Assembly: GCA_905211265.1 (NCBI GenBank)
Contig: CAJMAC010000017.1
Span: forward strand, 1-25,311
Direction: 5' to 3'
DNA: 25,311 nt
Source: an uncultured Eubacteriales bacterium
GTDB taxonomy: Bacteria > Bacillota_I > Bacilli_A > RF39 > UBA660
The notes beneath the pieces were generated by a model. The model saw only the letters and a program-made list of their open reading frames with translations. It made no database searches and was not told where the DNA came from. How positions within the stretch are numbered: the first letter of the stretch is position 1; each line of letters starts with the position of its first letter. The position numbers were made by a program, and so were the translations under genes. Below are positions 7,353-15,578 of the stretch, one piece after another.

Positions 7353-8696
7353 ATGAAAGAGAAAATATTAAGTTATTTTGTAATACTTGTTATAATACTA
7401 AGTATTACATTATCTATATATAATATAATGTATTTTAAATACTTAAAAAGTATAATATATGCTACTGTTACAGTACTTTTAATTGTAGTAAGTATTTATT
7501 TTAGTATTAAATTAAAATTTATTCAATTTAATTTTAAGAAAATATTTATATCATTATTTAAAAAAACTACTGGTAATATTTCTATATTAGAGTCACTTTC
7601 TATTAATTTAGGGGCTAAAATAGGAGTAGGTAGTTTATCTGGAATAGCATTATCTATTTTAATTGGTGGATCAGGTAGTATATTCTGGATGTGGATTATA
7701 ACTTTAATTACTGGTATTATTTCTTATATCGAAGGATATCTTGGAATAAAGTATCAATGTAAAAATAATAAAAATGAATTAATCGGAGGGCCTTCATTTT
7801 ATTTATCTAATGTAACAAAATATAGGATACTTCCAATAATGTATTCAATTATTTTAATAATAGCATATATCTTTGGTTTTATTACAATACAATCTAATAC
7901 TATAGTTAATTCAATTAGTTATATATCAAGTATCAACAAATATTTTATTTTAATTATTTTAGTAATAATAACTTCTTTAATTATTTTTAAAGGACTTAAA
8001 AAAATTGCAGTATTTAGTGCTAAAATAGTACCTATTATGGCTATTTTATATATATTAATAGGATTATATATAATAATAACTAATTATAAATTAATACCTA
8101 TAATTATAAGTAATATTATAGCAAATGCACTAAATATAAAAAGTATTATAAGTAGTTTTATACCAATGGTAATAATAGGAATAGAGCGAGGAATATTTGC
8201 TACTGAAATAGGTTTAGGAACTTCAGCAATTACATCATCAATGACTAATGATACTAAAGAAAATCAAGGTTATGTACAATTATTTAGTATATATTTTACA
8301 AGTTTTGTTATTTGTACCATAACAGTATTTATAATATTAACTAGCAAGATTGATACAAGTAATTATATAAATATAAATGGAATAGAATACGTAATAGATT
8401 CACTTATATATCACTTAGGTAATTATGGAGTAATAGTATTTGTTATAATAACAATATTATTTAGTTTTTCTACCATAATCGGAGGTTATACCTTTGGAGA
8501 GTTAGCACTTGACTTTATAATAAAAAATATTAATAATAAAATAATTGTAGTATTTAAAATAATAACTATCTTATTAGTATTTATTGGTGGTATAATTAAT
8601 CCAAATATATTATGGAATACCATTGATGTTTTAGTAGTACTTCTTATGTTAATAAATTTATATGGAATATACTTAAATAGAAATATTATAAAATAA
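7353..8696 (+). CDS. Sodium/alanine(glycine) symporter family protein (AGCS)
   Basis: 447 residues and about ten or more membrane helices, normal AGCS size. Family blocks are visible: NLGAKIGVGSLSGIALSILIGGSGSIFWMW (about 85-114), ISYIEGYLGIKY, the GGPSFYL block, GLKKIAVFSAKIVP, and the signature IERGIFATEIGLGTSA (about 277-292), equivalent to the 'GvkRGlfsNEAG.Gs' motif. It should import alanine, glycine or a related small amino acid with Na+ across the cytoplasmic membrane; the substrate is not fixed by sequence. It is transcribed alone, between the divergent CotZ gene and the yqfC-like gene. The short spacing of TATAAT to the ATG suggests a leaderless transcript. Confidence 0.88.
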   Translation: MKEKILSYFVILVIILSITLSIYNIMYFKYLKSIIYATVTVLLIVVSIYFSIKLKFIQFNFKKIFISLFKKTTGNISILESLSINLGAKIGVGSLSGIALSILIGGSGSIFWMWIITLITGIISYIEGYLGIKYQCKNNKNELIGGPSFYLSNVTKYRILPIMYSIILIIAYIFGFITIQSNTIVNSISYISSINKYFILIILVIITSLIIFKGLKKIAVFSAKIVPIMAILYILIGLYIIITNYKLIPIIISNIIANALNIKSIISSFIPMVIIGIERGIFATEIGLGTSAITSSMTNDTKENQGYVQLFSIYFTSFVICTITVFIILTSKIDTSNYININGIEYVIDSLIYHLGNYGVIVFVIITILFSFSTIIGGYTFGELALDFIIKNINNKIIVVFKIITILLVFIGGIINPNILWNTIDVLVVLLMLINLYGIYLNRNIIK

Positions 8697-8703
8697 TTAA
8701 AGT

Positions 8704-8730
8704 ATATTTTTTTTAATTATTTAATATAAT
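8704..8730 (+). promoter_or_regulatory. Candidate sigma-E-like promoter for yqfC-yqfD
   Basis: ATATT (8704-8708), a 14-nt spacer and AATATAAT (8723-8730) resemble the mother-cell sigma-E pattern (ATATT-N14-CATACAAT), matching six of eight -10 bases. The same bases include TATAAT, so a sigma-A reading is equally possible in this AT-rich DNA. yqfC and yqfD are sigma-E genes in Bacillus. Confidence 0.3.
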
Positions 8731-8744
8731 TAAATGGGGATACT

Positions 8745-8984
8745 ATGAAGATATTTGATAGACTTAATAATTATATAAATGAAAATAATTTTAAAATAAC
8801 AATAGGTATTAATTATGTAAATGTAGTTAATTATACATTAGTACTTGATTTTAATTCTAACTTAGTAAGTATAAAATATAATAATGGAATAGTAGATATA
8901 TCTGGTACTAATTTAGTAGTAAATAAAATGCTTAAAGATGAAATATTAGTAACAGGTAATATTGAAAATATTAAATTAAGGTGA
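8745..8984 (+). CDS. yqfC: YabP/YqfC family sporulation protein
   Basis: 79 residues; the short all-beta pattern NYTLVLDFNSNLVSIKYNNGIVDISGTNLVVNKMLKDEILVTGNIENIKL matches the YabP/YqfC family, including the ending 'I.I.G.I..I.f'. In spore-formers yqfC lies directly before yqfD, as here (3-base gap), and YqfC is made in the mother cell during engulfment. The ribosome binding site is GGGGATACT. The family is short and weakly conserved, but the neighbour makes the call strong. Confidence 0.85.
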   Translation: MKIFDRLNNYINENNFKITIGINYVNVVNYTLVLDFNSNLVSIKYNNGIVDISGTNLVVNKMLKDEILVTGNIENIKLR

Positions 8985-8987
8985 ATT

Positions 8988-10166
8988 ATGAAGAATACAT
9001 TTCTAAATAAAATAGAAAGTAGTGTTAGAGTTAAAATAACAGGTAAAAATGTAAATAATTATTTAAAAAGATTAATAACAAATAAAATAGATTTAATTGA
9101 TTTAAAATATAATTCTCATAATGAAGCAGTAGTAACAATTAAATATAGTGATTATTTAAAATTAAAGACAGTTAGATCAAGCTATGATGTTAAAGTAACT
9201 AATACTTATGGTAAATTAAGAATAAGAAATAAAATGAAAAGAAGTTATATATTATTAAGTAGTATAATACTAGGAATAGCATTAATAATACTATTATCAA
9301 ATATAATATTTAGTATTGAAGTAATACATACTAATAAATCTGTAATAGAGTTGGTAGGTAATGAATTAAATAAAAATGGTTTAAAGAAATATACATTTAA
9401 AAAGAAATATAAAGATATAAAAAAGATAGAAGATAAAATATTAAATGATAATAAAGATAAATTAGAATGGATTAGTATTGAAATAGTAGGTACTAAATAT
9501 GTAGTTAGAATAGAAGAACGAAAGATAAAAAACGAAAATAATGATAATATTTATCAAGATATAGTAGCATCCAAAAGTGGTGTAATAAAAAAAATAATAG
9601 CATTATCTGGAGAAAAGAAATATGAAATAGATAACTTTGTAAGTAAAGGAGATACTATAATAAAAGGATCTATTACTAAACCTAATAATGAAGTTATCTT
9701 AACACATGCCAGTGGATTAGTATATGCTGAAGTATGGTATCAAATAAGTGTAGAATATCCTTATCAATACAAAGAAGAAATATTAACGGGTAATAAAAAG
9801 AATATTTATTATCTAAAATTTATTAATAAAAGATTAGAATTATTTAATTTTAAGAAATATAAAAACTTTCAAAAAGAACCTAAAATACTTTTATATAATA
9901 ATATTATACCTATTAGTTTAGTTAAAGAAAAACAATATGAAGTTAATATTATTGATGAAATATATACAACTGAAGAAGTAATAAATAAAGCAATAACTTT
10001 AGCAGAATCCAGGTTAATGAGTTCAAATAAAAAGATAGATAAAATAGAAAGGGTTAGTATTATTAAAAAAGAAGAATATGATTCAAAAATAAAGTTAGAT
10101 TTATTTATAAGTGTAATTGAAGAAATTGGAGAAGTTAAAATATTAAATGAAGAAGAAGGTTATTAA
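8988..10166 (+). CDS. yqfD: Sporulation protein YqfD
   Basis: 392 residues, the usual size. An N-terminal cytoplasmic domain (1-83) with VRVKITGKNVNNYLKRLI is followed by one membrane helix (about 86-110) and an extracytoplasmic part with GLKKYTFKKKYKDIKKIEDKIL, WISIEIVGTKYVVRIEERK (POTRA-like), then DIVASKSGVIKKIIALSGEKKYEIDNFVSKGDTIIKGSI, the family's conserved core, and HASGLVYAEVWYQISVEYP. It is co-transcribed with yqfC. In Bacillus the pair is followed by phoH; here a new sigma-A promoter and an unrelated membrane gene follow. YqfD is required for efficient sporulation in Bacillus, probably at the mother-cell/forespore envelope. Confidence 0.92.
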   Translation: MKNTFLNKIESSVRVKITGKNVNNYLKRLITNKIDLIDLKYNSHNEAVVTIKYSDYLKLKTVRSSYDVKVTNTYGKLRIRNKMKRSYILLSSIILGIALIILLSNIIFSIEVIHTNKSVIELVGNELNKNGLKKYTFKKKYKDIKKIEDKILNDNKDKLEWISIEIVGTKYVVRIEERKIKNENNDNIYQDIVASKSGVIKKIIALSGEKKYEIDNFVSKGDTIIKGSITKPNNEVILTHASGLVYAEVWYQISVEYPYQYKEEILTGNKKNIYYLKFINKRLELFNFKKYKNFQKEPKILLYNNIIPISLVKEKQYEVNIIDEIYTTEEVINKAITLAESRLMSSNKKIDKIERVSIIKKEEYDSKIKLDLFISVIEEIGEVKILNEEEGY

Positions 10167-10169
10167 TGT

Positions 10170-10198
10170 TTGACATAAAATAACTTTTATGATATAAT
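10170..10198 (+). promoter_or_regulatory. Perfect sigma-A promoter, TTGACA-N17-TATAAT
   Basis: TTGACA at 10170-10175 and TATAAT at 10193-10198, with 17 nt between, give a full consensus promoter. The expected start of transcription (~10205) leaves only a 17-base leader with a strong AAAGGAGGGGG ribosome binding site before the ATG at 10222. Confidence 0.93.
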
Positions 10199-10221
10199 AC
10201 CTCCACAAAGGAGGGGGCTAT

Positions 10222-10635
10222 ATGTATAATGAAAATAAAATAAATGCAAATTACTCTGATAATGTTACAGAATCTTATAATGAAAAAAGAAAATTAGAAA
10301 GGTATAATTATTTAAATTGCCTTTTAGAATATTCAATTAATTCAAATAAAGAGTATAAATTAAATCTTTTAAAAAGTGGTGCTTTAACAACTGGAAGTAT
10401 ATCTCTTTTATCACTTGGAGTATATGGGTTAGTAAGTCAAGATATTATAAATATTGTTGCAAGTGGATCAACTGGATTAAAACAATATTTTACATCTATA
10501 TTTATAATAATTTTAGGTAGTGGTAAGTTTACAATTGATAATTTAAAGAAATTAAGATATGATATTTATATGTTAAATGAAAATAAGAAAAAAATCAAAA
10601 AGTTAAGTAAGAGTATATCGGAATTTAAAAAGTAA
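10222..10635 (+). CDS. Unknown two-helix membrane protein
   Basis: 137 residues, no family recognised. A hydrophilic N-terminal third (1-48, rich in Asn, Tyr, Glu and Lys) is followed by two hydrophobic helices (about 52-72 and 88-101) and a basic helical tail (KKLRYDIYMLNENKKKIKKLSKSI). This resembles the architecture of the 22410-23006 protein, which also has two central membrane helices and charged helical flanks, but I see no clear sequence identity. It has a consensus promoter, a strong ribosome binding site and its own terminator, so it is an independent and probably highly expressed transcript. Confidence 0.75.
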   Translation: MYNENKINANYSDNVTESYNEKRKLERYNYLNCLLEYSINSNKEYKLNLLKSGALTTGSISLLSLGVYGLVSQDIINIVASGSTGLKQYFTSIFIIILGSGKFTIDNLKKLRYDIYMLNENKKKIKKLSKSISEFKK

Positions 10636-10663
10636 TTAATATTAATTTATTAATTATTTTTTT
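10633..10663 (+). terminator. Terminator overlapping stop codon
   Basis: An 8-bp stem TAATTAAT (10633-10640)/ATTAATTA (10649-10656) is followed by seven T. The stop codon TAA is the first three bases of the stem. Confidence 0.75.
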
Positions 10664-10722
10664 CTTATATATTTATTTTTTAGAAAAATTATAGTATAAT
10701 TGACTTATAAAGTAGGTGGAAT

Positions 10723-12636
10723 ATGAAACTGAATAATAAAGGGTATATGTTAGTAGAAATAATTGTAGCATCAGTTATTGCACTTGTTATGGCATATTTT
10801 TTAATAGATATAACAATAAGACTTGTTAATAAAAATAATGATTATTATGTAGAAAGTGTATTACTTACTGATAAAAATCTAGTTACAAAAGAAATAATGG
10901 AAGATATTAATGATAATAGTAATAATGATATTTTACTAACATCAATTAATGTAACTAATAGTGGTGATGATATAGTTACTGCAGAACTTTCTTTTAATAA
11001 TAGAACTTCTAAAGATTTAATTATAGATAAAAGTAGTAATATAATTAAATATGGTAATTATGAAAAAAAATTATCTGATAATTTAAATATAAAAGAGCTT
11101 AGTATAAGTAAAGATTCTAATCAAAAACAATTATATATTAAAATTCCTGCGTATACTAATTATTCTGATATTGATTATGGAATAAGTTTAGTAATACCTT
11201 ACATTGAAGATATTGAAGTTATATTACCTGAAATAAAAAAAGAACAAGTTTGTAATCCTGGTACTGGTGGTATACCTAGTTGTCCTGATTTAGCAGAGGG
11301 TTTAATACCAGTAATGTATTATAATAATAATTGGGTAAAGGCAGATATTTCAAATTCAGATGAAACTTATAAGTGGTATGATTATGATAATAAAATGTGG
11401 GCAAATGCAGTACTTGTAACTGAAACTAATAGAGATAAATACTTAAATGCTAAAGCTGGAACTTTAGTAACATACTCGGATATTTTAGCATTTTATGTAT
11501 GGATACCAAGATATAAATATAAAGTATGGAATATAAATAAAGTTGTTGGAACTGATACATATAATGCTAGAACAAAAGGAATAGATATAGTATTTGAAAA
11601 TGAAAAGGAATCTACTGGTACAATAAGTTGTACATATATGTATACTTCACCATCCTCTAGTGCAGGAAGTCCCAATGAAAGTTGTACAGGAAGAAATGGA
11701 GATTATTATACTCATCCTGCATTTACTTTTGGTGGTGTTAATGTAAAAGGATTTTGGATAGGTAAATTTGAATTATCTAGCAGTTTTCCAAGAAGTGGCT
11801 CAGGTCTTGGCGGAGGATATACAACAGGACTTACTCCAAGAATATTACCTAATGTTAATTCTTGGCATCATAATTCACTTAAAAATTTTGATATAGTCCT
11901 TAAAGATATGACTAAAGAAGGAAATATTTACGGACTTACTTCTAGTACAGAAGTTGATTCTCATATTATAACCAATTATGAATGGGGAGCAGTAGCTTAT
12001 TTAACCAATTCAAAATATGGAAGATGTGCTAATAATAGCTGTAGCAAGGTTGAAATGAATGGTTATGGTGTCGTTGTTGGTGGTGAATACACTAATACCT
12101 TAACAGGATGTGGTCCAATATCAAGGGGTAGTACAAGGGTAGGAACAACATGTAATGCATATAATACTACCATTGGAATGACTGCTTCTACTACTGGTAA
12201 TATTACTGGCGTATATGATATGTCTGGTGGAGCTTGCGAAGATGTTATGGCAAATATGTCTAGTACAAGTGGCAGTTATACATTTTATCCATCAGGAAGT
12301 GGTTTTGAAGATGCATGGTATAATGAAAATAATAAAAAATATTTAGTAACATATGCACATGGTACAACTAATAGAGATCAAGCAGCATTTAATAGAGGGC
12401 GCTTAGGAGATGCAACAAGTGAAGTTGTGTTAACTGCAAATAGTACTACTGGTGGCTGGTATTCTACTGCGGTTCAAATACCTTGGGATTCACAAGATCA
12501 AATAAAATGGTCTTGGTATACTCGTGGAGGTACAGTTCAAAGTGAAAGTGGTTCTGGGATATTTAATGGTACTAGATTAAATGGTTCTGGTTGGTTAGAT
12601 ACTACTACTCGTGCTATTTTAGTATTTTTAAAATAA
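10723..12636 (+). CDS. Prepilin-type N-terminus fused to FGE/C-type-lectin-like domain
   Basis: 637 residues. The N-terminus is a class III prepilin: NNKG7-Y8MLVE12IIVAS, with Gly before the cleavage site, Glu at +5 of the mature protein and a hydrophobic helix to about residue 34. A pseudopilin-like helix/beta region (35-175) and a short linker follow. From about residue 188 the protein is paralogous to the gene at the window start, with YVWIPRYKYKVWNINKV and the FGE-like GVYDMSGGACEDV block (497-509). The C-terminus, WYTRGG...GSGIF...TTRAIL (598-632), has the form of a C-type-lectin binding face. It is probably exported and assembled or anchored as a minor pilin-like adhesin; no pilus machinery is in the window. 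TATAAT at 10695-10700 is the likely -10; the -35 is weak. Confidence 0.85.
   Translation: MKLNNKGYMLVEIIVASVIALVMAYFLIDITIRLVNKNNDYYVESVLLTDKNLVTKEIMEDINDNSNNDILLTSINVTNSGDDIVTAELSFNNRTSKDLIIDKSSNIIKYGNYEKKLSDNLNIKELSISKDSNQKQLYIKIPAYTNYSDIDYGISLVIPYIEDIEVILPEIKKEQVCNPGTGGIPSCPDLAEGLIPVMYYNNNWVKADISNSDETYKWYDYDNKMWANAVLVTETNRDKYLNAKAGTLVTYSDILAFYVWIPRYKYKVWNINKVVGTDTYNARTKGIDIVFENEKESTGTISCTYMYTSPSSSAGSPNESCTGRNGDYYTHPAFTFGGVNVKGFWIGKFELSSSFPRSGSGLGGGYTTGLTPRILPNVNSWHHNSLKNFDIVLKDMTKEGNIYGLTSSTEVDSHIITNYEWGAVAYLTNSKYGRCANNSCSKVEMNGYGVVVGGEYTNTLTGCGPISRGSTRVGTTCNAYNTTIGMTASTTGNITGVYDMSGGACEDVMANMSSTSGSYTFYPSGSGFEDAWYNENNKKYLVTYAHGTTNRDQAAFNRGRLGDATSEVVLTANSTTGGWYSTAVQIPWDSQDQIKWSWYTRGGTVQSESGSGIFNGTRLNGSGWLDTTTRAILVFLK
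12511..12615 (+). other. Candidate variable ligand-binding segment of the lectin-like domain
   Basis: The last ~35 codons keep a scaffold shared with the paralogue (1260-1361): W-aromatic-x-R-x-G, then GIF, then T-x-R-A-hydrophobic-L-V. Almost every residue between these anchors differs, while regions further upstream are nearly identical at the DNA level. This is the pattern of diversity-generating-retroelement targets or of positively selected receptors. No reverse transcriptase or template repeat is visible here. Confidence 0.4.
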
Positions 12637-12685
12637 TCTTTACTTTTCTTAAAAAGTATGTATAATAATACTAAGGAGGAACGGT

Positions 12686-13369
12686 ATGGCTTATTATATA
12701 GTAATAAAAAATAATAAAGATTATAGAAAAATAGATATATCTAGTTTAAAAGAATTTACTAGAGTATCTAGATTTAAAAATGATTGTTATTCTTTGGAAG
12801 AATTAGATTTATTTACTTCTAAGTTTAATGATATTATTGATTTAAAGGAAGTATTATATGAAAATAATTTAATTAACAATGATGAAATATTATCTGATAT
12901 TTCTATTAGAATTAAATCTAATAATAAATTAGTTAAAGTTAAATATGATATTGTATATAGTAATAGTGTTAAATTTTTAGATACAATGTATTTAAAAAGT
13001 GTTATTTGTACGTTATCTAATGATAAAGATTACTTAAATAAATTAATATCTTATTATAGAAATAGTAGTTGTAATAATGAAAATATTGCTAAAATAAGAT
13101 GGATATTATTAGGTAATAGTGATGAAATAGATTTATATAATGTAATAAATGATTTTATAATTAAAGAAATATTTAAGACTGATTATAATACTGGAGAAGT
13201 AGCTCTTAAATATAAATCTTTACATGATCTTGCGATGTTTACTTATAATTATATAAATAAAAAGGAAGATAAAAAAGAAGAATTATTAATATTACAAAGT
13301 GAATTAATAAATAAAGTTAAGAAAAAGAAAAGAAATAAACAAATTGAAGGACAAATGTCATTTTTATAA
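12686..13369 (+). CDS. Unknown cytoplasmic protein with C-terminal clamp-motif-like peptide
   Basis: 227 residues, no membrane helix or signal peptide, no family recognised. It begins MAYYIVIKNNKDYRKIDISSLKEFTRVSRF and has a mixed alpha/beta N-terminal half, a helical second half and a very basic segment (KVKKKKRNKQ) just before the end. The last residues, EGQMSFL, resemble bacterial beta-clamp-binding peptides (consensus QL[S/D]LF), but this is only suggestive. A strong AAGGAGG ribosome binding site precedes the ATG; TATAAT lies 27 bases upstream (12660-12665). It is followed by its own terminator. Confidence 0.75.
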   Translation: MAYYIVIKNNKDYRKIDISSLKEFTRVSRFKNDCYSLEELDLFTSKFNDIIDLKEVLYENNLINNDEILSDISIRIKSNNKLVKVKYDIVYSNSVKFLDTMYLKSVICTLSNDKDYLNKLISYYRNSSCNNENIAKIRWILLGNSDEIDLYNVINDFIIKEIFKTDYNTGEVALKYKSLHDLAMFTYNYINKKEDKKEELLILQSELINKVKKKKRNKQIEGQMSFL

Positions 13370-13370
13370 T

Positions 13371-13395
13371 AATACCTAGAATGTATCTAGGTATT
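13371..13395 (+). terminator. Strong hairpin terminator
   Basis: A perfect 10-bp stem AATACCTAGA/TCTAGGTATT with a 5-base loop begins right after the stop codon at 13369; it is followed by a short T-rich stretch. Confidence 0.75.
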
Positions 13396-13457
13396 TTACA
13401 TAATTACTAAAAATATAAAATATTTAATAATTATATATTTAAAAAAATGTATAAATT

Positions 13458-13466
13458 TGTTATAAT
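13458..13466 (+). promoter_or_regulatory. Extended -10 promoter (TGT-TATAAT) for the cell-wall hydrolase operon
   Basis: TG-T-TATAAT at 13458-13466 lies 25 bases before the hydrolase start. The -35 is AT-rich and weak, consistent with an extended -10 promoter. Confidence 0.6.
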
Positions 13467-13490
13467 TAATATAATGGATGTGATATAGAT

Positions 13491-15560
13491 ATGAAATATT
13501 TTAAATATATAATGTTTTGTTTTATTGGACTAATTACTTTTAGTAATAATGTATTTGCTAAAGAAGGGTATATATCATGTGATGTTGCTCCGGATGGTCT
13601 TAATTTAAGGGATAGGGTAAATGGCAATCAAGTTAGTTATTTAACTTGTGGTAATACTTTAGAAGTTTTAGATGAAAATGCTGGTACTACAAGTGGGGTA
13701 TGTGATAAATGGTATAAAGTAAAAAGTAATAATAAAGAATATTATGCTTGTGGGGATTATATTACTGTTAAAGAAGAATTAACTCATGAAGAAATAAAAG
13801 ATTATAGAGAATATTTGAAAAATAAAGGTTTTCCTGAAAGTTATTTGAATAGGTTAGTTAGTTTGCATGAAAAACATCCTAATTGGAAGTTTGAAGTTTT
13901 TGAAGCTAAAATAGGTTTTAGTAATATGGTTACTATTGAATATGAAAGAGAAGGTAGAAGTTTACTTTGGGATAGTAATCGTAGTTATGATGGATATAAA
14001 TCTACTGATAGTTGGGCATATAGTTACTTAACTGATAAATTTAGAAATGATTATGGTGGTGGAGGAGTTAATTGGTTTGCAGCTAGTTATAATACTGTGG
14101 CATATTATTTAGATCCAAGAAATTTTTTAAATGAAAAGCAAATATTTATGTTTGAAAAGTTAGGATATAATTCTAAATATCATACAAAAGAAGGTGTTCA
14201 AAATATGCTTAAGAATACCTTTATGGAAAATGGATATGCTGATAATGAGAAAACTAAAACTTATGCTGATGCATTTATTGATGCTGGTATAAAGAATAAT
14301 GTGAGTCCTTATGTACTTGTAGCTAGAGTAGTACAAGAAGTTGGTGCACAGGGCAGTACAATTGTAAGTGGTACTGTAAAGGGATATGAAGGATATTATA
14401 ACTTTTATAATATTAATGCTACTGGTAGTCAAGATCAAATAATTACAAATGGATTAAAACATGCTAAAGAAATGGGATGGGATAGTCCATATAAAGCAAT
14501 TGTTGGGGGAGGTTCATTTTTAAGTGATAATTATATTGATGAAGGACAAGATACATTATATTTACAAAAATGGGATTTATTTGGTCCTATGTTTGGTAAT
14601 CATCAATATCAACAAAATATTCAGGCTCCAAGTACTGAATCAATTAAAACATTTAATGGGTATAATAAATCAGCATTATTAGATAATGAATTTGTATTTA
14701 GTATTCCTGTATTTCAAAGTATACCTAATAGTACTAAATTAGATAATAAAGGTAACCCTAATAATTATTTAAAATCGTTAAAAGTAAATGATAAATATTT
14801 ATTTGAAAGTGCTACACATGATACAACATTTGATATTACTTATGATGAGAGTGTTACTTCTTTAAAAATAAGTGCTACTGCGGTTAATAGTAAATCTATT
14901 ATAAGTGGTACAGGAAGTGTATCTTTAACAGGGGTTAAACAAAGTGTTGTAGTAAGTGTTACTGCAGAAAATGGTGCAGTTAGAGATTATGTAATTAATG
15001 TAAAAAGAAATGTTAAACCTGCTGAACCTGATCCTGATAAACCAGTTGACCCAGAACCTATACCAACTCCGACACCTAGTCCAAGCCCAAGTCCTAGTCC
15101 TAATCCTAATCCTTCACCTACAGTTATTACTATAAAAGATGTATTAACTAAAGCAAAAGTTAAATATGATGAAAAGTATTTTTATGGATATGCAACAGGT
15201 ACTAAAATAGAAAAAATAGTTAATGATATTAAAAATATAGATAAAAATGTTAAAGTAACTTCATATAATAGAGATAGTAAAACAAAGAATAGTGGTATTA
15301 TTGCTTCAGGCGATAAAATTACAATTAAAACAAGTAAGGAAGAAAAAAGTTATACAATTGTAATATATGGAGATATAAATGGAGATGGAGCAATTGATAA
15401 ATTAGATGCTTCAACTATATTAAGAAAATATTATGGTTACACAAAATTGAATGAAAATGAAAGTAAATTTGCAGATATAAATAAAGATGGTAATATTGAT
15501 AAATTAGATGCTTTAGCTATATTAAGAGATTTATATGGTTATTCAAAAATTACTCAATAG
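13491..15560 (+). CDS. Secreted GH73-type N-acetylglucosaminidase with SH3, cadherin-like and dockerin-like domains
   Basis: 689 residues. Signal peptide 1-23 (cut after VFA). Residues 25-93 form an SH3-like domain (DGLNLRD...KWYKVKSNNKEYYACG). Residues ~100-372 are the glucosaminidase region, with HPNWKFEVFEA, YYLDPRNFLNE and SPYVLVARVVQEVGAQG; Glu283 is the likely catalytic acid, followed by YNFYNINA. Residues ~422-506 are a cadherin-like beta-sandwich (PF12733-like). A Pro/Ser linker (508-544) leads to a domain of about 80 residues and two dockerin-type calcium repeats at 628-649 and 662-683 (DINGDG.IDKLDA..ILR..YG and DINKDGNIDKLDALAILR). It should cut the glycan strands of peptidoglycan outside the cell. 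There is no LPXTG motif, so attachment may be through the dockerin. The next gene, 18 bases downstream, shares the cadherin-like domain. Confidence 0.9.
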   Translation: MKYFKYIMFCFIGLITFSNNVFAKEGYISCDVAPDGLNLRDRVNGNQVSYLTCGNTLEVLDENAGTTSGVCDKWYKVKSNNKEYYACGDYITVKEELTHEEIKDYREYLKNKGFPESYLNRLVSLHEKHPNWKFEVFEAKIGFSNMVTIEYEREGRSLLWDSNRSYDGYKSTDSWAYSYLTDKFRNDYGGGGVNWFAASYNTVAYYLDPRNFLNEKQIFMFEKLGYNSKYHTKEGVQNMLKNTFMENGYADNEKTKTYADAFIDAGIKNNVSPYVLVARVVQEVGAQGSTIVSGTVKGYEGYYNFYNINATGSQDQIITNGLKHAKEMGWDSPYKAIVGGGSFLSDNYIDEGQDTLYLQKWDLFGPMFGNHQYQQNIQAPSTESIKTFNGYNKSALLDNEFVFSIPVFQSIPNSTKLDNKGNPNNYLKSLKVNDKYLFESATHDTTFDITYDESVTSLKISATAVNSKSIISGTGSVSLTGVKQSVVVSVTAENGAVRDYVINVKRNVKPAEPDPDKPVDPEPIPTPTPSPSPSPSPNPNPSPTVITIKDVLTKAKVKYDEKYFYGYATGTKIEKIVNDIKNIDKNVKVTSYNRDSKTKNSGIIASGDKITIKTSKEEKSYTIVIYGDINGDGAIDKLDASTILRKYYGYTKLNENESKFADINKDGNIDKLDALAILRDLYGYSKITQ

Positions 15561-15578
15561 TAGAAAGGAAGAAATAGA

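Noticed and set aside
10200..10214. CCTCC-ACAAA-GGAGG hairpin that could hide the ribosome binding site of the gene at 10222
   Set aside because: With the perfect promoter at 10170-10198, transcription should start near 10205, so the CCTCC arm is probably not in the mRNA.
14160..14438. Minus-strand 92-residue ORF within the glucosaminidase
   Set aside because: Lies inside the catalytic region of a well-supported gene; low-complexity Ser/Ile composition.
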